A stretch of DNA of 64,000 nucleotides from Ailanthus altissimus (GCA_946807835.1 OX327695.1:27014501-27078500); one strand, 5' to 3'. Positions 45,400 through 58,536 are shown, counted from the first letter of the stretch. Notes: a model not told the origin generated them from the letters alone. Program-made: numbers and translations.

Positions 45400-45920
45400 G
45401 ACCAATATTGATGCTAAAGTCGATTAGAATTTTATTGGCTCTTGCAGCATATTATGACCTTGATGTTTGGCAGATGGATGTAAGGACGGCATTCCTAAAT
45501 GAATACCTCGTCTAAGAGATATTCATGGAACATCCTGAAGGTTTTACGTTCAGCCAGACTTTTGGTCTAGTGTGCAGGCTGAAAAAGTCTATTTATGGGC
45601 TTAAACAAGCCTCTCGAAGCTGAATCACTATTTTGATGAGATAATTAGATTGTCTGGTTTTATAAGAAATGTTGAGGATGTCTGTGTGTATAAAAGGTCA
45701 ATGGAAGCATGATAGTCTTCTTGATGCTCTTTGTTGATGACATACTGGTCATTGGGAATAATGTTAGTATGTTATAATCGGTCAGAAGTAACTCGTAAGT
45801 ATTTCTCCATGAACAATTTGAGAGAGGCTTCCTTTATACTAGGTATAAAACTTTATAGAGATATAGCTAGGAAGCTGATAGAACTTTCTCAAATCATTTC
45901 ACATCAATAACGTCTTAAAA
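45400..45920 (+). pseudogene. C3 copia reverse transcriptase (broken)
   Basis: Readable motifs: LALAAYYDLDVWQMDVRTAF-like near 45440, NEYLV then a stop, EIFMEHPEGF near 45518, VCRLKKSIYGLKQASRS near 45572, and an intact catalytic FVDD at 45730-45741 (LFVDDILVIGNN). Several stops and frameshifts lie between motifs. Confidence 0.85.
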
Positions 45921-46675
45921 ATGTATAATTTTTTTAACTGTAAGTTAGTTAATGGATCTTTTGGACCTGGTGTTTATCTTTTGAGAAGAGTGTCTCTTCA
46001 GATAAAAGATAAGAGAGTTAGAGTGTTTGACGCACCAAATACATTAGCTCTTGTGAGCTTAATGTATGCTATGATGTATTTAAAACCTGATATCAGCTTG
46101 GCTGTAAGATTTACGTGTCGATTCCAGTCTGATTCAAGTGACTGCCATTTGATGGTAGTCAAACATATCCTGAGGTACATTGAGGGTTCGAAGGAAACGT
46201 TTCTCAAATATGAAGAAAGTGGCTTACAAGTGAGAAGACGTATGAAGTTAGACTTCAAGTTTGACCTAGATGATAAAGAGTCTACATCTGAGAATGTGCT
46301 TATTCTCAATAGTACTAAATGAGTTGAAAGTACACCTAACTGGGATTCACTGTTAATTTACATTAGCGCAGCGAAAAAGGCTGTGAAGATTCATAAGTTT
46401 ATTGTTGGGCTTGGAAGAGTTCCAAGACAGATGAATCTTATCCCATAGTTTGGCGACAAAACTAGGTCGTTGAATAGACCAAGGTGCCAAGAAGACACCA
46501 GTACTCTAGCTATATTGAGAGGAGTCTCACATGATTAGAGGAATCTTGGCTTAGGAAGATGTGATTATTTGTAGAATTGCTTTATAAATAATTTAGTGGA
46601 CCTAGTTTCTAAGTCCATGACTCTAAAAGTGTTTGTAAGATACCATCAGTAATGGCACTAGAGCAAGTGGGAGAT
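45921..46675 (+). pseudogene. C3 copia RNase H and polypurine tract
   Basis: Frame 45921-46322 includes VSLMYAMMYLKPDISLAVRF, VKHILRYIEGSKETFLKYEE and a degraded RNase H core, followed by KAVKIHKFIVGLGRVPRQMN near 46380. It ends at the purine tract GCAAGTGGGAGAT (46663-46675) before TGTTAGGG. Confidence 0.85.
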
Positions 46676-48682
46676 TGTTAGGGATGATGCTTATGTGCCA
46701 TCCCTGAATGTACATATGCTTGTATATTTATACAAGTGTACATTCTTATTAAATCGTTAATACCTATTTATATAATACTATACAATGTAACATTACGGAC
46801 ATTGTACAATCTGAAGGAATTTAGATTAGATTTAAAAGAGTTTAGATAAGGGCTCATAGTTAGCCACGTTGAGAGATATAAATGCTAAATGTTAGCACAA
46901 CTAAGTGTTAGCTGGCTATAATACTTAGCGAAGATCCAAGAGTTGGAGCCTTGGCTATAATGGGACATAGACCTAGGAATATACTAGTAATTGTATAGTT
47001 GCAAGAGTTGCAATCGGGTGCCAAGAAATACTAGTTGCGCAAGTATGTTCTCAAATATTGTCCATAATCTATTTTTGTCGGTGCGGGTCTGTCAATGGAT
47101 ACCTTTATATATAGATCATCATATATCGTACCTAAAGGGTATAGATGGTCGTTCCTAGCTGACCATGAGCTTGAAAATTGTATTGATATATGGGTATCCA
47201 GTTAGGGCTGGATATAGGACAGACTCACAAGGGCCTCCGATAGACACCCTATGTAAGCCGTCAATAGAGGGTGCTCTCGAGTTGAGTAGTATATGTGGTC
47301 CTTTGACCTGAGTGCAACAGTGGGCTTGTAAGTGATCCACCATATTTTGGTTCCACGCATGTCACAGACCTTTCATGGTGTGACCGCTAGGTGTTGTTGG
47401 GTATGGTCTGATGTTTATAAAGTCTAGTGTGTACAGATATGCAGCTCGCATAGGAAGATAGATATTCAGATACTTTGAGACTGTATCTCAAAAAGTCTTG
47501 TGGCCACAAGTATTAATCCCGAAAAAGAGTTCTATCAAGGTAGAACAATATGACAAAGAAGTTTGCACATATTTTTTTACTGAGTTATGAGTTTGGAGAT
47601 AAGACATGAATGAGCACAAGGGGATTTGACGGTGATAATCTATATCGCTGCACATCCACAATATCATGACGGAAGGACTTTTCGTATGCATTGTAATCTC
47701 AGCTTGCATGGTTCAACGCGTTGATTTGTATATTCGTGACGTGTTCGTGGGGCATTACTCATGGACTCATGAAATTGTTCCATTTAATGAATCGGGCGTG
47801 GACCTAGAGATTAAATTGTTTAATCCAGCAATATCTAGCACTACCACAAAAATATGTGCGTGTCTATATTTAAGTGTTAAATACAACAATTAGTCAATAA
47901 TTATTATTTACTAATTGTATAATGACACGTGATGCATTGTGGACTCTCGGTTGAGTTTACCAAAGTGTGAGATTTGATGGATCCCACTAGGGAGTAGACT
48001 TGGTAACAATTCATGAGGGGCAAAATGATCATTTCACACAATAATTATTTAATTATTAAATAATTATAAATATCCTATTATTATATATTATTATATTATA
48101 TTATATAATATTATTTCATTTATTGGTTACATAGTTGTCACCCATTATATTTTATATATTATTTGAATAATATTATATTATTATTTTATTATATATATAT
48201 AATGAGATTTGTATGTGCATGGTGAAGTGTGTGTGGGTTTTACAAGAAATGTAAAAGGAAATGAAAATGTTTCATTTCTTTGGGATGGTGCCATGAGAAG
48301 CAATTGTGAATTATTTCATTCTTCATTCCTTATTCTTTTAGAGAAATGAAGAATACACGCAATTGGCCATTTTAGGGGTTTAAGAGTTAAACCTAGTACT
48401 GGCTATAGAGCTGTTATTCTAACTCGTTAAGCCCACCGTGTTGGTGACTAGAATTGACAACGAGTTGGTCTTCATGCAGACTCTGAGGATATATGTGTAT
48501 AAGGTTACACATTTAGATGAGTTTGCAACACTACTAATATATTAATGTGATTAATATATTTTATTTATTGTGTTTATTGCATGTTTAAATACTTCTGCTG
48601 CGTTTAATATGTATATGATACATATTTTAGGTAATAGACACAATTGCACATGCACACACCCACGGATATTAGATCCCCAACA
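46676..48682 (+). repeat. C3 3' LTR
   Basis: Runs from TGTTAGGGATGATGC to GATCCCCAACA, 2007 bp. The first part resembles the C2/solo LTR long form (TTACGGACATTGTAC, TGGTCTGATG..., GTGTGACCGCTAGGTG). The last 870 bp match both arms at 37231-41862. It carries the empty target site of the G1 solo LTR near 48000. The right flank is C2 integrase. Confidence 0.85.
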
Positions 48683-49260
48683 GAAGAAACGTCTTTCAAT
48701 ATATCTATGTTCAATAAGTGAATAACAAATTCGAAAGCACAATCCCAAAAATATTTAAAAGATCAGTGAAGCTCAACATTAATCAAACCGTATCTAATAA
48801 AGTCTTATTCTTTATTTCTAAAATACCTTTGTATTGAGGAGTATTTGGAGGACTATATTGAGTGAAAATTGTATTCTTCTTTAAATAATGTGTGAATTTA
48901 CTGTTTATGTATAAACTATCTCGATCTAATCGAAGGCGTTCAATATGCATAAAGGTTTGTTTCTTTACATTCTTAGTCGGAACATATTGAACACTTCAAA
49001 ATTTTTTGACCTATGTTTCCCAAAAACACATGTCTATATCGTGAAAAGTCACTGTAAAGACAATGGAGTATCGAAATTCATCCACAACAGTATGATTCAT
49101 TGGATTAAATACAATACTATATACCAGTACTAATAAATCAGTAACCCAGTGTCTAACACCTACACTAAGATTTAGTCATTTTTTTCTTGAATTTAAAATT
49201 CATAAACTAGCCAAGATATTATAATCAGATCAACTATCTGACCATCCTTAACCAGACCCG
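48683..49260 (-). pseudogene. C2 copia integrase fragment
   Basis: Closely follows 19400-19810 (integrase C-terminal half, minus strand), with the same stop-rich state. It is interrupted on its left by the C3 3' LTR. Confidence 0.75.
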
Positions 49261-50199
49261 TCTCACAATTAAGTGACCTTATTATATGTGCCACTATTCT
49301 TTATTATTCAAAGTTCTCGACCTACTATTTATTCTATTCACCTATGCATTAGAGACATTTTCTATTGTATTTAAGATATAACGGTCATTCATTAACTGAC
49401 ACTAAGTTAGTAAAACATTATTATTATCACATAAAACATGAGGAACTATTCTTAATATTTTTATGATAGCCTTCTCGGTCAACTAAAGAGAGAGATATGA
49501 TTCATTAACTGACACTAAGTTAGTAAAATATTATTATTATCACATAAAACATGAGGAATTATTCTTAATGTTTTTATGATAACCTTCTCGGTCAACTACA
49601 GGGAGAGATATGATTCGCCTAATAATGTTTGGCTCAAAATAGCAATTGTACAACATAATGCTTATACTAGAATAGAGAAGTGGTTTAGAAGTCTTAACGG
49701 CTATCACATAAAGGAAATCTCTATTTCCTATGTGAAGTTATACTTCTCTTTTCATAGCATCATAACATTCCTCAAATCATGCAACACCTTGTAGATATGA
49801 GAATGACAAGTGATATCTCATACCATTTCACACTAAGCAACATATGTTAATAAATTATCTAAGATTGGTAAACAGATATCTTATGGGTCAATCTTTCTTA
49901 AGTCAATGTGCATTGTATAGTAACGCTTACTATTTCAAACTTTATTATAGTGGAAGCACTTTCCAAGCTAAAACGTTGTAGCGCTGGAGCCTAAAAGTCC
50001 CAACGCCACGACATTCTTCATCCAATGCTGCAGCGTTCATCATGAACGTTGTGGCATTGGACATGAATGTTACGGCGTTCCATGTGCTGTTTTCACCGAT
50101 TTTGCATTTGTAATACTTGAAATGCACCATAATAGCCCTGGAACTTATCTTACAATATGTCCAACACCCAAATTAACACAAATTTGCTATGATATCAAT
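49261..50199 (-). mobile_element. C2 leader and gag-side remnants with primer-binding site
   Basis: Collinear with 2420-4628 but with a large deletion: the CAATATT array is missing and the gag-side piece joins directly to the GC-rich words (49970-50080). The primer-binding site is at 50186-50198 (TTGATATCATAGC on the minus strand). A 113-bp tandem duplication lies at 49387-49612. Confidence 0.7.
49387..49612. repeat. 113-bp tandem duplication in C2 remnant
   Basis: Copies 49387-49499 and 49500-49612, each beginning ATTCATTAACTGACACTAAG. The equivalent region near 2515 has a single copy. Confidence 0.9.
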
Positions 50200-51641
50200 T
50201 ATTGGGTGTGGATTATTCTAGGGTTTGTGGTATGTGTGTTTATTTATAAATATATATATCTCATACATATACAAGTATAGTGGAAGATTAAAAATTATAC
50301 AATGAACATATATATAATTAATAAAATTAAATAGAGATTTGAAAATTTTCACCCAAAAAGCCTTTATATTAAAATGTTTGGAGTCTACATGAATTAAACT
50401 TGTTGACAATTTTAATAATTAACTTGGGTGCATTTGATTAGCTAAAATAGCAATATAATCTAGTATTGGTTTAATACTTAAACTATTTAGATTCAACATG
50501 AAAAACAAAAATTCAATTTTCAATTCTCTCAAATGAAATTGGCCGCAAAAAATTGTAAAACTTTTTTAATTTTGAATTTCATTTCACTTTATATACATAA
50601 ATTTCAAATAAAGTTGAATTTTATTTATATTTAATTTAACTATTCACTTAACTAAGGTTAAGATTTAACTTTAGTTGAGTTAAATTAACTTAACCCTTAA
50701 GTTAACAAATATCTAACTAACTTGATCGTAGAGTTAACTATTAACCCTAGTTAGGTTAACATTTATTTAATAATAAAAATAAAATATTTAGATATTTATT
50801 TAACCTAGCCGTAGAGTTAACTATTAACCCTAGTTGGGTTAACATTTATTTAATAATAATAATAATAAAATATCTAGATGTTTATTTAACTAACCATAGT
50901 TAACAATTAACTAAGATTTAGTTAAGTACAAATATCTTTTAACCTAACCTTATGGTTTATAATTAACTATGATTAAGTTAGATTTTTATTTAAATAAATA
51001 TCTTGATTATTTAACAATTAAATAATTAATAATGTGAAATTATCATTATACCCTTACTAGATTACCAAGTTAACCCAAATCAGGTTCGACCATAACCATA
51101 TACTTTAGTTACTTAGCCATAGTAATTTGCTATTTTTTTTTTATTGTATTGAACTATTTAATACGGTACATTGCCTAAGTGCTCAACGAATATACTTCAT
51201 ATTGTGAATTCATCGACAAACCTGCATCGAAGAAAATAGATTAGGAACTAATATTTGAGAACATACTTGTATAATGACAATTTCTAGCTACTATTGCAAC
51301 TCTTTGCAACTATGTCATTATTAGTGTATTCCCAGGTCATTGTCCCATTTCAGACAAGGCTTCTAACTTTTAGAATTTTGCTGACTCTGATAACTTGCTA
51401 ATTCTTAACAGTGCTAACTCTTAGCATTTATAACTCTCAGTATTGCTAACTCTTAGCCCTGATCTAAAGTCTTTTAGACCAGATCTAAAATCCTTCAGAT
51501 CTTACAATGTCTGTAACGTTACAAGTTTAATATCATATAATATTTAATATTAATAATTTTATTCGAAATGTTTATTGTATAATTATTAAATAATTAGTAT
51601 TCATATAATATTAGAATGGCACGTAAGCATTAGCTCTAACA
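50200..51641 (-). repeat. C2 5' LTR, short form
   Basis: From TATTGGGTGTGG beside the primer-binding site to CTCTAACA at 51634-51641. It is collinear with 4629-6195 and has a local duplication of GTAGAGTTAACTATTAACCC near 50729 and 50811. Followed directly by C1 gag leader. Confidence 0.8.
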
Positions 51642-52530
51642 CGATCCTCATGGCCATGACAAAAAATTTCATCATGTCTAATAATAGAGCTGAATCAAAC
51701 ACTGCCAATATAACATCCAATAACTAAACTAATATCATACCTTTCTCAAACAATTTCACTACCTTAAAACTTGATCAATAGAGCTACTTGATTTAGAAAT
51801 CTCAAACTTCTTCTAGCCATTTGTGGTTATGATCTGGAAGCCTTTAGTAATGGTCTAGAAAGAAACTTGGCCCCATTATCATTATAGTATATAAGAAATA
51901 CAATATTACTACAACTTCTAATTCAGATTATGCATAATGGGTGAAGCAAGATTAGCTCTTGCTCAGATTGCTTTCGTCTACTACGACAGAAAGCATTATA
52001 GGTACAATGGTAAATTATGTCTCATTTCATGAGCTTTAGACAGCCATAAAGAATCTTTTCTCATCCCAATCAAAGGCAAGAGTACTGTAACTCCGTATTC
52101 AGACAACCAAAAAATGAGGTATAACTGTAAGTGATTATTTTGCAAAAATGCAAATCTTTGCTGATTACCTAACTGCTACAGGAAATCTAGTCAATGATGA
52201 TGATTTAATTTTATATATTTTAGTTAGATTTGGTGTTAACTTTGATTCTATAATGGTAAATATTACCTTAAGAAATGAATTACCTCTACTGCAAAAGGTA
52301 TTGGCCATGCTTCTTAAACATGAAAGTATGATTAATCAACTAACCACCTACTCAACTCTGGATATGCAAGCCAATGTTGCTCAATGCAATTCCTTTGCTC
52401 AAAACTCTAGACAAAGGATAAACAATGCACGAAGAGGGAACTTTAGTAGAGGTAGAGGTAGAGGCAGAGGAAGGTCATCTGGAGGCAGATCTAACAACAA
52501 CAACAACTAACATGTGTGTCAAATTTGGGA
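51642..52530 (+). pseudogene. C1 copia gag (broken), block B
   Basis: Parallel to 6196-7160. Frame 52148-52510 reads TGNLVNDDDLILYILVRFGV, then LTTYSTLDMQANVAQ, and an RGRGRGRGRSSGG basic tail with an Asn run. A deletion at about 52527 joins the gag end to RT, removing integrase. Confidence 0.85.
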
Positions 52531-53345
52531 CTTAGTTCCATCCTCTGTAAATCAAAAACTTATTGACAACAAATGGGTTTATAAAGTTAAATATTAACGT
52601 GATGGTACTGTTGAAAGATACAAAGCTTGATTAATTTCTAAGGGCTTTCATTAAGTTGCTGGAATATACTACTTTGAAACATATAGTCCAGTGGCTAAAA
52701 CACCTACAGTGAGAGTGATTCTAAGCTTAGCAGTAATGAAAGCATTGGAAGTAAGGCAAATAGATGTCAATAATTCCTTTCTAAATAAAGACTTACAAAA
52801 AGATGTTTTCATACAACAATTAGAGTGATTTGTGAATTCTAATAAGCCTTTACATGTATGCACCTAAAGCCTGGTTCAAGAAACTCAAAGCACCATTACT
52901 TAGTTAGGAATTTACAAATGCTAGATCAGATCCTTCATTGTTTATCTAACACAGAAATTCTCACATCACCTATGTCTTAGTTTATGTGGATGATATTCTT
53001 GTTACAGGTAGTAATTCAGCAGTAGTGAAGCAAGTCATTACTGATTTAAATAAGTTCACTTTAAATTATCTGGGACCTTTACTTTACTTCCTTGGAATCG
53101 AAGTTACCAAAGATGAACAAGGATTGAAGCTCTCACAAGCCAAATATATTAATGACATATTGCAGAAAACAAATATGAGTAAAGATAAGAGTTATGCTAC
53201 TCCAATGATTACTTGTCAAAAACTTATCAAAGAGGTAAGAAACACTTTCATAGATCTTAAACTCTATAGAAGTACAATTGGTTCTCTGCAATATCTTAGA
53301 ATTACAAGACCTGAAATAGCTTATCCAGTAAATAAATTTAACTAG
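52531..53345 (+). pseudogene. C1 copia reverse transcriptase, block B
   Basis: Best-preserved RT of the C1 family. After a broken N-terminal part, frame 52986-53345 follows the intact catalytic YVDD (52983-52994) with ILVTGSNSAVVKQVITDLN, GPLLYFLGIEVTKDEQGLKL and IGSLQYLRITRPEIAYPVNK. Stops occur upstream of YVDD and at 53343. Confidence 0.85.
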
Positions 53346-53941
53346 TTTATGGAATGTCCCTCAATTATACACTGGCAAGCATGTAAACAGTTACTAAAAT
53401 ATCTCAAGTGCACTATGGATCATGGTTTGATAATTTCCAAATCAAGATAAATTGCACTCACTGCCTATAGTGATGCTGACTGAGCCTATGACATAATGGA
53501 TAGAAAGTCTGTAGGAGGCTATTGTATCTTTCTTGGAAATAATTTGGTATCTTGGTCATCAAAGAAATAAACTTTCATTACTAGATCAAATTGTGAATTA
53601 GAATATAGAGCCTTTGCTCTTGCCACAGCTAAAATCTCCTAATTAACGTCTCTATTATTAGAAATGCATATTTGCTTAACTTCAACACCATTTTTGCTCT
53701 GTTAAAATATAAGTGCAACTGCATTGACAACAAATCCCATTCATCATGGAAGAACTAAACATGTGAAAATTAATATTCATTTCATTCAAGATAAAGTTTC
53801 AAACAAAGAAATTGTCATTGAGCATATACCTATTGAAGAGCAAATTGCTGATATATTTACCAAACCTTTCACTAACAATAAGTTTCATTACTTAAAAAAC
53901 AAGTTGAAAATTCATTCTTCTCATTTCAGTTTGAGGGGGAA
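53346..53941 (+). pseudogene. C1 copia RNase H, block B
   Basis: AYSDAD near 53464, VGGYCIFLGNNLVSWSSKK near 53512, and frame 53724-54017 with the end block IVIEHIPIEEQIADIFTKPF. The purine tract TTTGAGGGGGAA ends at 53941. Confidence 0.85.
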
Positions 53942-54135
53942 TGTTAGAGATAAGTTCCTAGATCAACACACATTTTTAAATCAACACACAATATTATCTG
54001 ATGGCTTTGTGACTTAACAAACAAGGCGGTAAGACTTATCATATCACATTGTAGGAAAGATTTTAAAAATTTTATTTAATTTTAATTTAACCATTAGAGG
54101 ATATAAAAAATATACTTCAATCTCAAATTTTTAGA
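53942..54135 (+). repeat. C1 3' LTR, internally deleted
   Basis: Starts TGTTAGAGATAAGTTCC. After about 190 bp it reaches the LTR end (TTTTTAGA). About 1.5 kb of the LTR is missing compared with 10281-11986. Dehydrin promoter sequence follows. Confidence 0.7.
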
Positions 54136-54549
54136 CCATACTTCCAATGCATGTAATATATAGTTTAAACTAAAGAGATAAGAATCATTTGAATTGTAAA
54201 TCTTATCACGCCGTTCGAGTGTAAATAATGACTACCACTATATAATATGTAATGTTGACATTAAGTGAAAAAGTTAAAAGAACTTTTGATAAAGTGTATC
54301 TTATCTTGTTTTTTTATCTAACTGAAACGTGGCACTTGTAATAACTAGCAGCTGGTGCCATGCACGTTGATGATCTTTGATTCTCTATATATATAAGCTT
54401 GAACCCACTTAAGGTTCAAGCATTACATTGTCGTATACTAGCGTAACATTAAGTAAAAGTCATAAGTTGGCAATTACGTTGTCTGATCTGCATATATAGT
54501 TAGGTTCGGTGATCGTTATTGTTATTTATTTATCTCTTTACCTTTGAAG
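54136..54549 (+). promoter_or_regulatory. Dehydrin promoter, paralog 1
   Basis: Matches 11987-12397 along its length. ABRE core ACGTGGC is at 54327-54333 and TATATATATAA at 54386-54396. It could still be transcribed, but it now drives a pseudogene. Confidence 0.75.
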
Positions 54550-54783
54550 GTGTCACATTTACAGAATCAGTATGGTGTAATTTCACAACAACACGGATAT
54601 GATGACCCAGATCGCCTCACAGACGAGTAAGGCAACCCAATTCGCCACACAGACGAGTATGGCAACCCAGTTCATCATACTGGCACCACCGGTGGCCCTG
54701 AAACAGGAGGATTCAATTCCATGACTGTGATTAGCGTGTTGGGTCACGATGGCGCACCAACAGCTGGCACTGGCATAAGGGGA
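54550..54783 (+). pseudogene. Dehydrin exon 1 paralog (broken)
   Basis: Aligns with the start of the intact dehydrin. The start ATG is changed to GTG (54550-54552). Codon 27, Tyr in the first Y segment, is TAA (54628-54630). Only two Y units are present instead of four. The Gly-rich linker (TGGPETGGF-like, then GHDGAPTAGTGI) is cut at 54783, where C1 RNase H sequence begins. No S segment or splice donor remains. Confidence 0.9.
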
Positions 54784-55225
54784 GTTGAAAGTCTGTAGGA
54801 GGCTACTATATCTTTCTTGAGAATAATTTGGTATCTTGGTCATCAAAGAAACAAAGTGTAGTTGCTAAATTCAACTGTAAATCAGAATATAGAGCCCTTG
54901 CTTATGTCACAGCTGAAATCTCCCTGTTAATGTCTTTGTTATCAAAAATGCAAATTTTCTTAACTTCAATATCTTTTTTACTTTATGACAATACAAGTGC
55001 AATTGCATTGACAGTAAATCTTATTCACTATGAAAGAACTAAACATGTAAAAATTGATATTCATTTCATTCGGGATAAAATTTCAAATAAAGAAATTTTC
55101 ATTGAGCAAATACCTACTGAAGAGCATATTATTGATATATTTATCAAACCTCTCACTGGCAATAAGTTTTACTATTTGAAGAACAAGCTGAAAATTTATT
55201 CTTCCCATTCCAACTTGAAAGGCAA
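54784..55225 (+). pseudogene. C1 copia RNase H fragment joined to dehydrin exon 1
   Basis: Starts mid-domain (ESL-stop-EATISFLRI, from a VGGY-type motif). Frame 54828-55295 reads VSWSSKKQSVVAKFNCKSEY and continues to the IFIEQIPTEEHIIDIFIKPL block. The purine tract is degraded (CTTGAAAGGCAA). Everything 5' of RNase H is missing. Confidence 0.85.
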
Positions 55226-57009
55226 TGTTAGAGAAAAGTCTCTAGATCAGCACACATCTCTGGATCAACACACGACATTATCTCATGCTTTGTGACTTAA
55301 CAAATAATGTGATAAGACTTATCCTATCATATTGCAGGAAAAATTTTATATCTATTTTAATTTAGCAATAAGAGAGTATAAGAAAAATATATCAATTGTG
55401 AATTTTTCACAAATACTTTCTATCAACACAAAAAAATCTTTCAAACTGCATCTCCTATCAATAGATTACTCGTGTGGGTGAGTTGATAAATTGTAGAAGA
55501 TCTAAATTTGTGTTCTTAATTTTTTTCTCTCTAAAAAGTATTTATCCAATAAGAAGCACTAATAAAGAATACGTAAAAGTGATTCTAAAACTCCTTTTTA
55601 TAGTACAAAAATCCTTATGTTATCTAAACTCTTAATCCTAAGAGGATTAGGATAAAATAATATATTTATATTATTTTAATTTAGATAAATAAAAGGATAA
55701 ATATAATATCTAATATTATCTTTAATTAAATAATTTAGATAATTCATAATTATTTTATTATTTAATTTAATTTAATAATCTAATTATTTATTTAATTTCA
55801 TAACTATTATGAATTGGGCCAACAATTGATTAAGTATAACAAATTTAATCAAGTTATATATAGGGTTATTAAATTAATTAACTGGTCCTAATAAGTTTAG
55901 TCAAATTAAACTTGGGCCAATTAATATTTTAGATTCAATAATTAATTTAATAGTCTATTTTAGTATTTATGGAGCCAACATGAGGATCTTATAGACCTAC
56001 AAAATTAAGTTATAATAAATTAAATTATTTGATTAAAGTCTTTAATTAATATAATTTTGTTTATTAACTTTATATTACTTAACTAAAAATATAAAGTTGA
56101 ACTCTTAATTTTACAGATAAATTACAAAATAAAAAACTATATTTGTCAATTTAATAATCATTTCATATAAATCAATCCTCCACAAGTGTTAATAATAAGA
56201 CCTAAGTTGAATATTCGTTAACCTCTATAATTACATATTTATCCTAACTTCTCTAATGACATCTTTATTTTTGATCTACATTGATTCTCTTTTGAATATT
56301 TAATTTATGAAATTCACAAATTTAATATTTTTTTCAACTCTTAAAGAAAGTTGAGTGCTTATTATGTTCAAGATCATAATTCATTATCAAAGAAACAACT
56401 TATTTAACTTCATTTCAAAAGAAGTAGATTTCATATCTGTGAGAAATGTTTCCAGTCATCCATTTTATTACATTTATAAAATACATAGTAATTAACTAAA
56501 AATAATTTGTAATCTTTCTTTAGTAAATTAATAAACATAACTCAACGAATAGGAGTTCATTAATTACTCAGGATTAAGATTAATCTATATATGATTATAT
56601 TGTGATAAAATAAATTCTCTTTATTAACGGAGATTAATAGAGAATTAATTTTATCGTGCTCTAATCCTATATAATCAAAATTATACAAAGTATTATTATT
56701 TTCTATATCAACACATAAAATAATTTGGGTAAGGTTATTGTATATAATACACAAATGAACCGCACTTATAGTCTATCAAAATAAAATTTTCGTATTCATC
56801 CACACTAAGAACAAGTTTAAATTATTATGTTTAAACTTAATTTTCTTGTATATATCTATTATATATTAAGTTTAAAATTATATATAATAATCAAATAATC
56901 TTATAATATTTGAATATAAATAATTAAAATTATAAATATAATATTAAATAAATAATATTTATTAATTATTTTTTAAAAATATTTAAATCTAAATAATCAT
57001 ACTTTTAGA
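55226..57009 (+). repeat. C1 3' LTR, full length, block B
   Basis: From TGTTAGAGAAAAGTC to CTTTTAGA, collinear with 10281-11986 and about 80 bp longer. Flanked at its 3' end by a second copy of the dehydrin promoter. Confidence 0.8.
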
Positions 57010-57220
57010 CCCACCGGCATAATGTATGTATTTTGAACTATACAGATAAAGAATGAGCCATTTGTAATTGATTTCAATTGTAAATCTCATCACACCTGTA
57101 TATAATGATTGCCATTATGTAATGTTGATATTAAGTGAAAAAGTTAAAGCACTTTTGACAAAGTGCTATCTTATCTTGTTTTTTATCTAACTGAAACGTG
57201 GCACCTGTAATAACTAGCAG
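57010..57220 (+). promoter_or_regulatory. Dehydrin promoter, paralog 2 (truncated)
   Basis: Follows 11987-12200 including the ABRE core ACGTGGC at 57196-57202. It stops at TAACTAGCAG, upstream of where the TATA box should be, and passes straight into dehydrin repeat sequence. The join is at a short shared CAG. Confidence 0.8.
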
Positions 57221-57309
57221 GCGTAGGGCACAAAGACGGCAAAAACCAAACTAATGCAACCCCCACTCCCGTTGGTTATGGTGTGACTGGGGAGGGGCAG
57301 TACCAGCAG
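57221..57309 (+). pseudogene. Displaced dehydrin linker repeat
   Basis: An 89-bp piece of exon 2 linker (GGCGTAGGGCACAAAGAC... to CAGTACCAGCAG) lies upstream of the intron remnant, out of normal order. It corresponds to part of one 147-bp unit of the intact gene, without the K segment. Confidence 0.85.
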
Positions 57310-57631
57310 CTTATATATGGTATCTCCCCGTTGGAAGCTCTCTCTTTTGAACTCCTGTATTTTATTTTTCATTAATGATTTTGTAATTGTTAACATGCAG
57401 TCCGAGGATGATGGGCAAGGTGGAAGGAGGAAGAAGAAGGGTTTGAAGGAGAAGATAAAGGAGAAGGTGCCATGCGTAGGGCACAAAGACAACAAAACTC
57501 ATACTAGTGCAACCACCACTCCCGTTGGTTATGGTGTGACTGGGGAGGGGCAGTACCAGCAGCAGCAGCCCCATGAGAAGAAAGGAATGGTGGACAAGAT
57601 CAAAGAGAAGCTTCCTGGACACCATAACTAG
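57310..57631 (+). pseudogene. Dehydrin intron end and exon 2 paralog
   Basis: The intron 3' part (57310-57400, ending in ATGCAG) leads to exon 2 at 57401-57631. The exon is open and reads [20 protein letters not shown], then KVPC (from KLPG), one linker, and a final [18 protein letters not shown]. It has two K segments and no start codon, Y segment or S-segment serine run. The poly-A signals downstream are retained. Confidence 0.9.
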
Positions 57632-58536
57632 GTGTCTTAGTAATAAATTAGGCCGAAAATCCTTTTGTTTCGTTGTTACTAGCAACTGATGTAATAAACA
57701 GTACAGAATAAGCCTTTGTACTCTCTGGTTGTTTCTCTTTGTGCATTTTACTATCTTCGGGTTGTATTTTGTTATGTATCTTGAGCACTATTGAGTACGT
57801 CGGTTCGTTGTTTTAATAATATTGCAAACTTTGTGATATGTTAATCTTTGAATGTTAAATTGTGTTTTACTTCCGAGTAAAAGGAGTAGATTCCACAATA
57901 ATCTCTCCTAGTTCTTGGACATGTTCATGATTTCAGAGCCTTCAAAATTGTATATACCATATGTCAAAGCCATTACAAAATGGTTCTGCCCGTAAATCCG
58001 GAGGCCTGCATTCATACTCTTTAATTTGCGCTGTAAGGAAGAGAATTGGGTTCCCAACTCGCACCATGAGATATTTATATTCATTCATTGGAAGAAAACT
58101 ATTCCATCACTTGAAAAAAAAGTGAATTTGTAGTGTTTTGGCCGCTGAGAAATATGAAGGAAAGCAGAGGAAAATGAAAAACTGAAGACTGGATTTTATC
58201 ATTAAAGACCAACGATGACTACAATGAAATTACAAGATAACAAAGGTTCCATACTGCGCAGCAGCAAAAACTGACTTTTTTGCCTTAGCATGACATTTCT
58301 ATGCACTTCAATCAAAGTCAAAGCACAAGGTATGACCAAGTATCCCAGATGCCATGCCTTAATTCTTCAAATTAAGAAATTTGTCGTACTCGTACCTGGT
58401 ACTGTTAAAAGTTTTAGTCAATATTTGGAAATGACTCAAGAAGGCATAAAATAATAAAGGATTTATCCTCTAAAGCAACAAAAAATTGGAGTAAGAAAAG
58501 CAATAAGAGAGTCATGAGTAAAATTTAGTAGTTTAC
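57632..58536. other. Downstream flank of the dehydrin paralog
   Basis: Collinear with 13234-13920, then after a deletion (join near 58233) with 15240-15547. No exon is present: glycosyltransferase exons b and c fall in the deleted part. Confidence 0.6.

Noticed and set aside
45998..46309. 103-residue minus-strand frame
   Set aside because: Antisense shadow of the C3 RNase H frame.
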